Part shown: positions 10,234 through 19,818 of the stretch, in pieces | How the letters are laid out: each line of letters opens with the position of its first letter | Numbering within the stretch: position 1 is the stretch's first letter | NCBI GenBank assembly: GCA_916610825.1 | Contig: OU744451.1 | Coordinates: forward strand, 19,803,482 to 19,867,481 | Length of the DNA stretch: 64,000 nt | Origin: Haliclystus octoradiatus | Lineage: Eukaryota; Cnidaria; Staurozoa; Stauromedusae; Haliclystidae | Direction of reading: 5' to 3' | Translations under genes and position numbers: made by a program | The notes under the pieces: model-generated | Seen by the model: the letters and a program-made list of their open reading frames with translations, nothing else | Database searches by the model: none | Told to the model about the DNA's origin: nothing

Positions 10234-11262
10234 CTATACTCCATGCTCAATAATCTTTAGGTTGGTATGCATTACTTCATAGCAACCCTTGCAGTACCAT
10301 TTGCTATTATTTATATTACTATTGATTTTAAGCCATTGCTTGTTGTAATTGATTTCACATGTGTGATGAAATCTTTCACCACACAGCGTGCACCTCAGCA
10401 GATTGTCCCCGACTTGATGTGGTAGTCTGCACACACAGTACACACGGAATGTTACCAATTCATTTGTGCGGGAAAATAGCCTATTGTATTGCCCTGGGAA
10501 TTTCTCCATCTTTCCATTTGTAAGGCACTTCAAAAAATGTTCCCTGAAAGCAGCCATGTTATATTTAATTCTCCTCGGATCCTCTCCATAGCAGAGTGAT
10601 GTTGCAAAAGCAACCGCAAATATGCCGCAGCTGCTATTGTCTTCAAAATCTTGTTGTTGTACATCTGCGTAAATAGCTGTTGCAGTAGGCTTGTGACATT
10701 GTAACAATGATGCCAGTTGCCTTTTGGTATCATAGCTTGGAAGATTTACCCTTTTGCTATCATAAACTTTAATTTTCGACTTGTCTTCTAGTCCTACAGT
10801 ACTCGCTAAATACCAATGGCTTGAATCCCTATTCATAATTTGAATTCTTTGTGATGTGAATGTAAACCTACTTTTAACCTGCAGCAATGTATCTTCTAGG
10901 CCATTGATATGTGGGAACTGTACTTTCAAGAGCCCTTGTGCTGCACTGAGGATTCTATCATTTAACCACATGTCCTCTGACATTAAAATTTCTTTGTCCC
11001 ACTGGAGCAAATCTATCCCTCCCATTTTCAACCAAGGATTGTTCTTAGCATTTTCAACCACTCCACAGTCGCTAACTTGATTGAAAATGTATCCTTCCAG
11101 CTCTATTTCATCATTGTAGCTTTCATTGTCGTCATCATTTTGGGTGGTGGTACAAGTTGTAACGTCTTGATCATCAAATGTTGCTAATAAATTATGATAA
11201 TTGCTCTCATCAACGAGTTCATCAGCATAAGAAGGAATCACCTCCTCCTGTAATATCTGCAA
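10234..11262 (-). CDS. MULE gene 3' exon: Ulp1-like protease + PHD finger
   Basis: About 340 codons. A splice acceptor (TTTGCAG, about 11260) precedes ATATTACAGGAGG, so the Met of the open frame is not needed as a start. The middle is a C48 (Ulp1/SENP-fold) cysteine protease with a complete triad: His in SSHWYLAS, Asp in KVYDSKR, and Cys in NSSCGIFA, with QQQDF supplying the usual Gln. Such proteases cut SUMO-like isopeptides. The C-terminus is a PHD-type zinc finger: CVCRLP, CTLCGERFHHTC and WYCKGC give the C4HC3 pattern. Many MULEs carry Ulp1 modules; the added PHD suggests chromatin contact (inference). No stop interrupts it. Confidence 0.8.
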   Translation of the reverse strand: MQILQEEVIPSYADELVDESNYHNLLATFDDQDVTTCTTTQNDDDNESYNDEIELEGYIFNQVSDCGVVENAKNNPWLKMGGIDLLQWDKEILMSEDMWLNDRILSAAQGLLKVQFPHINGLEDTLLQVKSRFTFTSQRIQIMNRDSSHWYLASTVGLEDKSKIKVYDSKRVNLPSYDTKRQLASLLQCHKPTATAIYADVQQQDFEDNSSCGIFAVAFATSLCYGEDPRRIKYNMAAFREHFLKCLTNGKMEKFPGQYNRLFSRTNELVTFRVYCVCRLPHQVGDNLLRCTLCGERFHHTCEINYNKQWLKINSNINNSKWYCKGCYEVMHTNLKIIEHGV

Positions 11263-11404
11263 ATAACAATAAAATTACATAGAGTAATCTCTTCAATAAA
11301 GCAAAATGTCCTTGTTAAGAGTGAATGATGAATTTAATTTTTGCAAAATGCGAAAACTATATTAAATCCGCCACAATTGGTAAATTTAGAGTAAAATGTT
11401 AGGC

Positions 11405-11475
11405 CTACCTTCTCTTGCTCTTCAACTTTTTTTTGGCTTTTCGTTTTGGGCTTTGTCACTTTTGCAGCTACGAAA
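11405..11475 (-). CDS. MULE gene: small Lys-rich linker exon
   Basis: A short - strand exon reading AAKVTKPKTKSQKKVEEQE, bounded by an acceptor-like site upstream (near 11475) and a GTAGGC donor. It would join the Lys-rich segment at 11969-11688 to the protease exon, making a single transposase-protease protein. TAGGCCTA at 11400-11407 overlaps its donor. Confidence 0.45.
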
Positions 11476-11687
11476 AATAATGTTTAAATAAACAATTTTA
11501 AACATTGTTTATTAAAATTGAAAATTAGGCCTACTGATATTGTTATTGGTACCTGATATCATCAAGATATATCATCAAGGTACCTGATATTTCAAGATAT
11601 CACCAACAAGAGGTATGAAATGTCTATAAATAAGACATATCACACTGAAGCTGGTGTATCTTAACCATTATCTTGGTCAAAATTATA

Positions 11688-12792
11688 TCAGTATCTTGGT
11701 AGCCCTATTGTTTTACCTGGAAGACCTGTCTCAATATCAATTGTAACATCGATGCTTTTATTATTGTCAACACTCTTTTCATAGCCTACTCCATATCTGC
11801 GTTTCCTAGATCCTGATTGATTCGGAGGGAGAACACAGATCTGACTTTGTGGTGACTTTTCTTTTCCATTCTTTTGATCCTTAGGTGTTTTCTTCTTCCC
11901 TTTCTTTTTAGGTTTTTTGCACACTTCTTCTAATATGAAACCATTTTCCCTGTCAGCACATCCTTTCAATATATTTGTTTATTTTGGAAACAAGTGATTC
12001 TTTTAAGGCCTGCAGGGTGTTTGTATCATGGGTAAGATATGTAAGATTTCTTATTTGATCAAGTTGATCGCGACACTCGGCTGCCAATGTGACATGTTTA
12101 CCCTTTTTTGACATTTCTAATTGTTTGATGTCTGTTGTCTGATGATCTATGGTTTTGTATCTTTGATCATGTGAATCTCCTATGTATGCCTCAATTCCAA
12201 AGTCATTGTACTGATCAAATATTTCAGACAGCAGAACATCGTCATCTACCGGTGTTTGATTGAGTGGTGCATTTAACTTGAACAATTCATCAATTCTAAA
12301 AAATACAGATTCTCTGTATGAAACAGGAAGAGTGTGCCATGAATAGTTTGTGACTCGTTGCATAACTCCAAACATATGCTTGCATGGTAGGAAAGTTCTT
12401 CTCCAGCTTTCACATTCACATGATGGGGTACTTAAATTGACCTTATATTCAACGCCAGTGGTTGTTGAGCTCTTGACAATTACTATATCACTTGTTGCAG
12501 CCTGTTCTTTGAAAAAATGATTGCTCAACGAAGAGCCAATGTGAAGTTTTTCCATGCAGTGCTGTAAAAAGAAACGGGGACGGTCCACTAGAAAGGAAGG
12601 AACATGATCTGAATAATGCCTGTAGCCAGATGATATTTTGTAGTTTAGTGTGCTGTACCTGATAAAAAAAATTAAAAAAAACGTGATTAGTTTTTTTTCG
12701 TTTGAAAATAATGCGTAGAATTTTCCACCATAAATTATGTGTTTGTGTTTCGCTAAATATTTCCATTTGTTGCCAGCCTGACCTTCCTTCAC
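11688..12792 (-). CDS. MULE gene: SWIM zinc-finger part and Lys-rich linker
   Basis: The exon starts at 12658 after TTTATCAG. The SWIM finger is clear: CECESW ... LPCKHMFGV (CxCx(n)CxH), which follows the catalytic core in MULE transposases and binds DNA. The frame ends at 11953, while a second open frame (11969-11688, rich in KKGKKK and SRKRR) continues in another register and ends at a GTAAAA donor after GLPG. A single-base frameshift near 11960 would join the two. If real, it marks this copy as inactive. Confidence 0.65.
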
Positions 12793-13089
12793 AGTTTATT
12801 ATAATCAACCCACTATCCCATAAAAAACAGTAAGTTTATGAACACATAAAACATAACAACTGTGCGTTTGGTTTCTAAGAATAAATAAAAATATTTTCTA
12901 ACTTAAAATCGTTTTGTGCATGTATAAGGCTGAGAAATACTTCAATTGAGTATTCAATGCATTTCTTGCGTATGTCATAGAAGAAGCTTAAATTGCTACA
13001 TTGATCCTCGGTTTTGTTGATTGACTCTTAGTGGCAATAATGTTACAATGTAAATCTAGGCTACCAACTAGAATTATGTATGATAGAAA

Positions 13090-16000
13090 TTATTGGGATA
13101 TCGCTAGAGATATCCTACTGTAGTCTGAAAGCATTGAATAGTCGTATTTAAAATTCAGTTTATTTTTGTGAATACTCAACCTTCTATAGCCGTCAGGGAA
13201 AAACTTTTCAATGAGAATAGTAATCAATTGTGACACAGAGTTTTTTCGCTTCTTTTTCAGATACCCATACTTCAACAACTCATTCTGCCTTTCAACACCA
13301 TTGTTTGTTGTGATCAATGCTTGAAGGTCATTACTTCTGAATGCCCAAACCCATCGCTGAAAAGAAGAAAACAGAAACTATCAATATAGAAAAATAGAGC
13401 AATGAAAATGTGAGACACCAATATCCTATGATATGATATGATATGATATGATAGAGGCTTCTTATTGTGTATATAAGTGGATGTGGATAGTAACACAATT
13501 ACTGGTTTTCAGATCCAATGATTAGAACACTATCACTATGCGAACAATAAATAACATACTTTATGATGCGGAATCCAATAAGTCTCAAACCAAGCTTGTA
13601 ATTTAGGTCTATTTAACCAGATAGTAGACTTTTTTAATGATGCCAATGCTTCTTTATAACCATCTTCTGTTCTTGCTTTAGCAATGCGACGCAGCTTGCT
13701 TAGTACTTCTACTCTATTTTCCCTTACTCCATTGTCAGCCTTGTTCACCCATTGTGTCCAGGCTTTCTCTCTGTGGAAATCACAAAGGTAGACCGATGAA
13801 CCTGAAACATATCAATAATAACTAATGGTGATGACTTTGATAACATATATTTGTTACTGTATATAACTTATGGGGTTGGCCACTGACAGGGAGATAATGT
13901 CTAAATCATGTTGTAGATATCATTGGCTACATAGCCTCTGTGACAGGACCAATCATTCTCGATGATGGTTGTAAATGATTAGAGAGAACTTACGAATAAC
14001 TGGAGACTAGATTTACAGGAACCGTAGTATTACATTTACCTTACAATATACAGTGAGGTATGCTACAAACCTGTAAATGTGTTCTCAAGGGCATTGATCT
14101 CCTTCTCGTCAAAATCCGTCATAAAAAACTTTGGCTTCCAATTTGGATTCCATTTTTTTATGTGTTCAAGAGCAGCTTCAATTTCCTCTGTAGTCTCATT
14201 CTCAACCATAAACATTCCAACGACTTGATAATTGACATTTGTTTTTACGCATAAAAAGAAAAGTGGAAGAGCATACTTGGTGGTCTTGTATGTTGCATCT
14301 AAAAGTGCGATTTGGCCATATCGCTCTAGAAGTCTTCTTTGTTCTGCTGATTGGTATACAAAACGAAATTTATCTTGCTTGCCAGTATCAAGAATATCTT
14401 GCTTGAGTTGACAATAGAACTTATCATCCTTGTGAGAAATTTTCCATGCGTCCACTTTTTTCAATAAGTTAACCTGATCATCTTTGTCAAGGCACTGCCT
14501 AACCTGTGCTAAGTAAATATGGTCCCTAATTGCTTTCATATCAGGATTAAATCTTCTATTAAGTTTGTTGCTAGCATGTTGGGGAAACTTTTCCTTAACA
14601 AAACAGTCAAGCTGTATCTTCACATTGGTAGTATCTGTCACATCATCTTTCACCAAACTATTGATTTTAGAAATGATAGATTTGTCCACTGGTTGAAGAA
14701 TCCCTGCCTCCTACAACAATTGCAAGAAAACAGGTTTAGACTACCTATTATTGACTATCGTGCAAATCTATTTCTTAAATGGGTTACACGGTAGAACTAA
14801 GAAAGGGATGTTTTTCTTTGCAAGTGATTGTTTTAGACAGGTTAAATAGTTACTAATTGGGGTCAACTGGACATGAAACTGTTGAAGTGACCACTATATA
14901 CAGGTAACTTTTATAGAGGATTTAATTTATTGAAAAAATGCTGAACTGGCTACTGTAGATACATAGTATGCACTAACCTTCCCCATCGGGTGTTGCTTGT
15001 GGACATCATTTGCTGGAAGAGATATCCAAATTCTCTTCTCAAAGGATGTTGATGTTCCAGTTTTTAGGCACTCCTTCAGCTGCTCACTTGTCTTTCCACG
15101 GTTATATTTATTATCCTTGTCAATCTGTTGAATAATATTTTACTCAAACTGAATTGAATTAGAGTAAATTAGAATGTGTGTCTTATTTAACAAAGTTCCT
15201 TGACTACCCCCATCATCATGCATATTATTCAAGCAAGGAATTAAGAAGCATACATGACCTTGGGCGTGTGTTGGTGCCTGTCCATATGTGGATGTTTGCT
15301 TACCTTGAACGATGGGAAAGCGATTTGCTCTTTTAACTTGATCTGTGCAGGGCATTCAAATTTTTTTGATGTTTGAAATTTCAGCAATTGTTTTTTATAA
15401 TCGTGAAATCGTGGATCCTAGAAAAACAAGGAAATTGTGCATCTAGATTATTCTTGATACAACAATAGACTATTATTATGCAAATTCGATTTTTTCCCTA
15501 TAGGCTTACAGATATAACATGCATAGTTCTGCTATCTCTTCCTCAATTGATCGAAAGTGATATATGGTTCATCGAAACGTTGCAAACTACTGTGTTTTAT
15601 TTTTATCATTGATGCAGTTGGATCTTAGTGTGTGATCTAAATATCAGGCCTGTCAAAAATCTTGCAGCTAATTAGCAGGTATTTCTGAATAAATAATGAT
15701 GATAACTGATAATGATAAAGTTGAAGGTTTTTTTAATCGATCAGTCACAAACCTTTTGTTTATCTGCTTTCTTTCGACGAGATTTGTGCCTATCTACACC
15801 TTGGTGGCAATCATATGTCTTGGTATTGACGACAACACTAGGTATGCCACAGCACCATTTCAATTTATTTTTCCATAAAGCTTGGGTCGTAAGATCTGCA
15901 ACATAAGGGTTTAAATAAATTCATTTACCAATGCTGTATTCACTATTGCATACTCTATACCCGTTAAATGCTGCCGTTCTTACCAGTATAACCGAAGTCA

Positions 16001-16155
16001 GCTTTCGACGATCTCCAGGCGCTATAGCTGGTCGTTGTGCACTCTTCAAATTTAGAAATCAGATCAACTACCTGCTTGTAAGTGTAAACATACCCATTTA
16101 ACTTATCAGTTTTATAAACAAATAAATTTGCCCACAACTCGTGGTCACAATCCAT
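13090..16155 (-). CDS. MULE transposase, N-terminal finger and DDE core (split)
   Basis: Exons on -: 16155-15984, about 15893-15748, 15417-15304, 15124-14978, 14710-14071, 13801-13560, 13356-about 13100; GT-AG borders and phases fit at every joint I followed. The first two encode a Cys/His DNA-binding segment (WCCGIPS ... TYDCHQG, then Lys/Arg-rich). The core has ALLDATYKT (first Asp), FMTDFDEKE (second Asp), YLCDFHREKAW (the CxxH typical of MULE) and NNGVERQNE (Glu). The joint from the last exon to the SWIM exon at 12658 does not fit in phase, so either a small exon is missing or the copy is damaged. Confidence 0.8.
15541..15610 (+). repeat. CGAAACGTTG relic (Penelope-type 3' end?)
   Basis: Contains ATCGAAACGTTGCAAAC followed by a T-rich run, much like the tail of the Penelope-like element at 6491-6540. 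Probably a fragment left in an intron of the MULE gene. Confidence 0.35.
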
Positions 16156-16661
16156 TATTTAAATGCTGACCTTGAGCATATCAATCTCATACTATTGAAA
16201 CTAATCTTAATCTTATTATGCACATGCCCATGCTTAAGTTTCGCGCTCATTTGAAGTCTCATGTTGACGTTTTCTATTTATAGATCGGTATTTCAATGAA
16301 ACCTTGAGCTACAACCTGTCCATGTATATACTGATTTATATTTAAGGATGAAGGAATTAAATTTAAATATGAGCATGACACATAACCCGGGGAAATTGCC
16401 AATTAAGTTATTTCAAAGCAGTTGTTACAATCACGAAAACAGAAAAATTAAGACAACATCGTGAAGGAAAACAGAAACAAAACACTTCTAAGTTTTCGAA
16501 ATACATATATATTTACTTTCAGACCATAATTTTATTTCATTAAAAAAAATTGCTAAACCAAAATAGGTTACAATAAATGATGCATCTTTCAGTTCAATTA
16601 TATCCATCCTCAAACGTTCATCAGCCGACACGAATGCTTTGCCGCTTTGATAGATTCAAGA
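16156..16661. other. MULE 5' flank / promoter side
   Basis: About 500 bp between the first transposase exon and the right terminal repeat. No ORF. The promoter should lie here or in the terminal repeat, but no clear TATA box stands out. Confidence 0.4.
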
Positions 16662-16979
16662 AGTGAAAAATAATGCATAGGCCTACTAATTATAAAAAGT
16701 AACTAAACACCATAAATCAACCCAAATCTAGCAAAAATAAAGCAAACAGTAATGCAGCTAGTTTAATAATGGTGGCGATGAATCTTGAAAGTTATAAATG
16801 ATACAATCTCAAATGAATTCTAAAGTTCGCTAAATGTTTCAAAAAGTCCCCGCCATGACAGTTGAAGAGTTTGAAATGATTTCGGATTTGATCAGATTCA
16901 AACACTTATCAATCTAATCGTGATCTCGTTTTGGAGATGTGACGTCAGAGACTGTATAGGGTGACCATTCGTCTCTACC
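16662..16979 (-). repeat. MULE right terminal inverted repeat
   Basis: 318 bp, against 312 bp on the left. The only difference found by eye is GGCCTA, making TAGGCCTA at 16678-16685. Confidence 0.93.
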
Positions 16980-16995
16980 CTCTTTCATGTATACG

Positions 16996-17009
16996 TATGA
17001 AACAATAAC
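16996..17009 (+). repeat. Target-site duplication, left
   Basis: TATGAAACAATAAC, repeated exactly at 17424-17437, brackets the LINE tail at 17010-17423. Confidence 0.8.
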
Positions 17010-17423
17010 CTATCAACCTCACTATTGACCCGACTTGACTCAGCTTATGACGCCATGCTTAGGCATGCTTTAGGAGTACATTGGCCCAACTTACTGTCTA
17101 CTGCTAAACTTAGAAAACTTTCCCCTTCTGCCTCTGCTATTGCTCACCAACGTCAGATGTCTTTTTTAGGTCACATCGAAAGATCAAAGACGTATGCCCC
17201 TCAACCGCTGCATGACATCCTTCATTGGCAACCGAAGGAGATGCTTCGACGGGGCTATGGGAGAGTAGTATCTTTTCATAATGTTTTGTATCGTGAATTG
17301 TGTTATTTAAAAGTTTCTTTGTCATCTATGTCTGACCGTGTTTTGTGGCGTTCTTTGTGTAGCAAATATGTAAGGCGTAAGAGGGACGGCACATTCCTAT
17401 AATGTGACTGTCTATACTACCAC
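17010..17423 (+). mobile_element. 5'-truncated LINE tail
   Basis: An open frame from 17025 to 17402 gives about 125 aa. It matches the C-terminal region after the reverse transcriptase of non-LTR elements (FLGHIERSKTYAPQPLHDIL, then a Trp/Arg-rich tail). Everything upstream is missing, as in dead-on-arrival LINE copies. The exact 14-bp duplication on both sides shows that it inserted as this short piece. There is no poly-A tail, so it belongs to a group whose 3' end is not A-rich. Confidence 0.75.
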
Positions 17424-17437
17424 TATGAAACAATAAC
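17424..17437 (+). repeat. Target-site duplication, right
   Basis: TATGAAACAATAAC, partner of 16996-17009. Confidence 0.8.
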
Positions 17438-17601
17438 GCATTATCATTACACTTCCCCTGGATATCTAAATCTCATCAAACAAAATATATACAAAACATA
17501 TACTAAAAAACTCTAGCTAAAATAAATTCAAAAAACAATAAGTTATACAATGTATATAACAAAAAACTTAAATCTAAACATAATACTCATATGTTGTACC
17601 G

Positions 17602-18273
17602 TCAAGCGTCAACCGTTTTATTTCTTAACGAGAATCTAGAATAAGCTTCGTAGTTTTGTAATTCCACCGTTAGTTGCGTCGTTACTTCCCCATCTTCACC
17701 GTAGGAGTACAGATGAACCATTTTCGCTTTACATTGCTCATTCACCGGTCCGTCATCTACAATGATATTGTCCAAGTAGCCTTGTTCCTTCAGCTGCTGG
17801 GAAAATGTAACAGCATTCTTTATGTTCCCATACTTTGCTTGACGTAATAGCTTTTTTTGCTTCACGAGAATTAATGCTAACTCCGCAAAGAATAAGCTTT
17901 TCATCATAGGTCTACTTTTTACACCACATGCTTTCGATAACGTCTCTCCAGTGTCTCGAATAACCATACCCGGTATAAAACTACCATCTTCTGGTAACCT
18001 ATACATGACTGCATTTATTCCAAGACTCACGCAGTGAAGTTGGTTTTTCAATAAATCTGCTTTGCTCATGGATTCTAGCCCAACTGACGTATTCCTTGGC
18101 TCTTCTATATCCAATTTCAATCGCTTACGTGCGGACTCTGATGTAACCTGTCGTTCAACATAGCTTCTCTTTTGTACATCGACGTCACGGTCTTTAAAAT
18201 CAAATACTTCAGGATATGGATTGCTTGCGTATTCCAAATCATTCATTGAAGCCATTATGCATAAACAGTTCAA
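17602..18273 (-). CDS. Orphan intronless ORF, 223 aa
   Basis: A long open frame with no intron; a second in-frame Met seven codons in (MASMNDLEY) is a better start. I do not recognise the family. Visible features: a basic, nuclear-signal-like patch ARKRLKLD about residue 49, a hydrophobic helix-like run (SLFFAELALILV) about residue 125, and a charged C-terminal half with VDDGPVNEQ. No Cys/His finger, signal peptide or membrane segment. It lies between a LINE tail and a decayed hAT gene, and its 5' flank holds an iteron cluster. It could be an accessory gene of a mobile element, an old viral insertion or a host retrogene. The absence of stops over 223 codons argues for recent function. Confidence 0.55.
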   Translation of the reverse strand: MNCLCIMASMNDLEYASNPYPEVFDFKDRDVDVQKRSYVERQVTSESARKRLKLDIEEPRNTSVGLESMSKADLLKNQLHCVSLGINAVMYRLPEDGSFIPGMVIRDTGETLSKACGVKSRPMMKSLFFAELALILVKQKKLLRQAKYGNIKNAVTFSQQLKEQGYLDNIIVDDGPVNEQCKAKMVHLYSYGEDGEVTTQLTVELQNYEAYSRFSLRNKTVDA

Positions 18274-18362
18274 CTGCTATACCGTACATCAAATTGGAAT
18301 GAAATGAAATGATTTTCAAACGACGCTTTTATAACCATGGATGATTGACGTGTTTGTCATTC

Positions 18363-18535
18363 AATCGTTGCGCTTTTGGTAATCGGATTAACGGATCGTT
18401 GCACTAAAACCGGATCGTTGCGCAAATACCGGATTGGTTGACGGATCGTTGCATTAATACCGGAGTGGTTGACTGGATCGTTGCGCAAATCGTTGCGTTT
18501 TTACCGGAGTTTCGGATCGTTGCGTCGTTGCGCCC
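18363..18535. repeat. Iteron cluster GGATCGTTGC
   Basis: Five exact copies of GGATCGTTGC (18393, 18412, 18443, 18475, 18514) and at least three near-copies containing TCGTTGCG, spaced about 19-39 bp, mixed with ACCGGA blocks. All point the same way, 90-260 bp in front of the - strand ORF at 17602-18273. The layout resembles binding-site iterons of a promoter or origin and not a plain microsatellite. Confidence 0.8.
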
Positions 18536-18603
18536 ATTGTCTGCACCAGGACCCGTCAAATACATCTACTCGTTCCTTGTTATGCACATCAATTAAACCT
18601 TAT

Positions 18604-19594
18604 TTTGCAAAAAGCGTGTTCGAAAGAGGAGAGTAGGTTGAAAATATTGTTTGGCAATGTGACAGCATCCTCCACATTCTTTACTGGTTCATCGAAACGA
18701 ATGGATGTTATCAGGGATGTAGCTAACCGCTTACTGCCTAGAGGTTCGCAAACAAGATGGAATTTCACAAGTAGATGTATCGGTTCCATTTATGAATCAA
18801 CTGAAGATCTAATGATTGTGTTCGAGCGTATATAATAGATGCACCTGATACAACCGCAGATACTGCATCAAAAGCCGCGGGTTTATTATATCATCTGAGA
18901 GATGCAGAGTTTATATATTATTTGAAATGGTTCAAAGAGATTTTTTACAAAGTGACTCGTTATATTCTTCCTTGCAAAAAAGAAGCATCGATATCAATGA
19001 AATCTACGAGCTATTGAAAAATTTGAGAAAGCTACAGCTGCTACAAGAAAATCGACTGAGAATGATATTCCTCCTGTTTTACGAGACAGAGGAAGAACCA
19101 ATGTGAATGCAAGGAGAGTAACTTTGGCGGCTGTTGATGTAATCTCAACACAAGTTAAAGATAAATTTTCAAGGGCATGTGTTGTAGCCACTTTGCAGCT
19201 TGCAGATCCACGACTCTTTATGAGTATTGATTCTGCTAAAGAACTGACAATTATGCAGCAATTAAAAACATTTAATCCATTTATCAATTGTGCCAGATTG
19301 AAAACTGAGCTGTCTCTTCTACGCAGAGATAAAGAAATGAAAGAAAAATCAACACGGGAGCTGCTACAATATTTAATTTGTTACAACTTTGCTACTGTCC
19401 TTCCTGAAATTTCAAAATGCAGAGATTGCCCTAGTCACCCCTAGTACGTCTGCGGAAGCTGAGCGAAAATTCTCTCTCTTGAAGCAATTTAGTATCCTTA
19501 ACTGTTGACTTGCTCAAGTCTCACTTCTGTGTTATGCCCATCTTGATGGATTGGGAAGTGAATCATGAAAATGAGGCAGCAAAAAGGAAGCGGG
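18604..19594 (+). pseudogene. hAT transposase relic (ZMYM1-like type), 5' part
   Basis: Several open pieces with frameshifts (18605-18835, 19103-19444 and short frames between them). They read like the C-terminal half of hAT transposases: SQTRWNFTSRCIGSIYES is the usual TRW block, and SAEAERKFSLLKQF (about 19450) is the start of the C-terminal dimerisation region. The N-terminal BED finger and first catalytic part are missing. The gene is cut at 19594 by the Ty3/Gypsy element and resumes at 24314. Confidence 0.8.
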
Positions 19595-19599
19595 ACTTG
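19595..19599 (+). repeat. Ty3/Gypsy target duplication ACTTG (left)
   Basis: ACTTG directly before the left LTR, repeated directly after the right LTR at 24314-24318. Confidence 0.9.
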
Positions 19600-19739
19600 T
19601 GTTGTATACTACACGCATGCGCATAACGCATGCTTAAGAGTAAGAACACTCATTCATATCTTGTACGTTAGAATACATGACGTATAATAAACTACAGCAT
19701 TTACATCGTTGTTCTCTCTGTTGTCTCGAGTTACTTACA
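19600..19739 (+). repeat. Left LTR
   Basis: 140 bp, TG...CA ends, with an ATGCGCATAACGCATG palindrome and a possible TATA/poly-A region (GACGTATAATAAAC). Confidence 0.95.
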
Positions 19740-19757
19740 TGGCGCAGTTGATATAGG
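19740..19757 (+). promoter_or_regulatory. Primer-binding site
   Basis: TGGCGCAGTTGATA begins right at the LTR end. The leading TGG pairs with a tRNA CCA end; I cannot name the tRNA with certainty. Confidence 0.6.
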
Positions 19758-19818
19758 AATAATCCTTCATTGACTTTTTATTTAATTTTATATTTTATAA
19801 TTTTATATTAATTTCAAA

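Larger units (their letters stand above)
7671..16979 (-). mobile_element. 9.3-kb MULE (Mutator-like) DNA transposon
   Basis: Bounded by long terminal inverted repeats (7671-7982 and 16662-16979, ends GGTAGAGACGAATGG) that look identical except for one 6-bp indel. Between them, on -, lies a split gene for a MULE-type transposase fused to a SWIM zinc finger, an Ulp1-like protease and a PHD finger. I found no 8-10 bp target duplication directly outside the ends (left flank cacataaatc, right flank ctctttcatg), so one flank may have been rearranged. A 931-bp foldback element is nested at 9270-10200. Confidence 0.85.
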
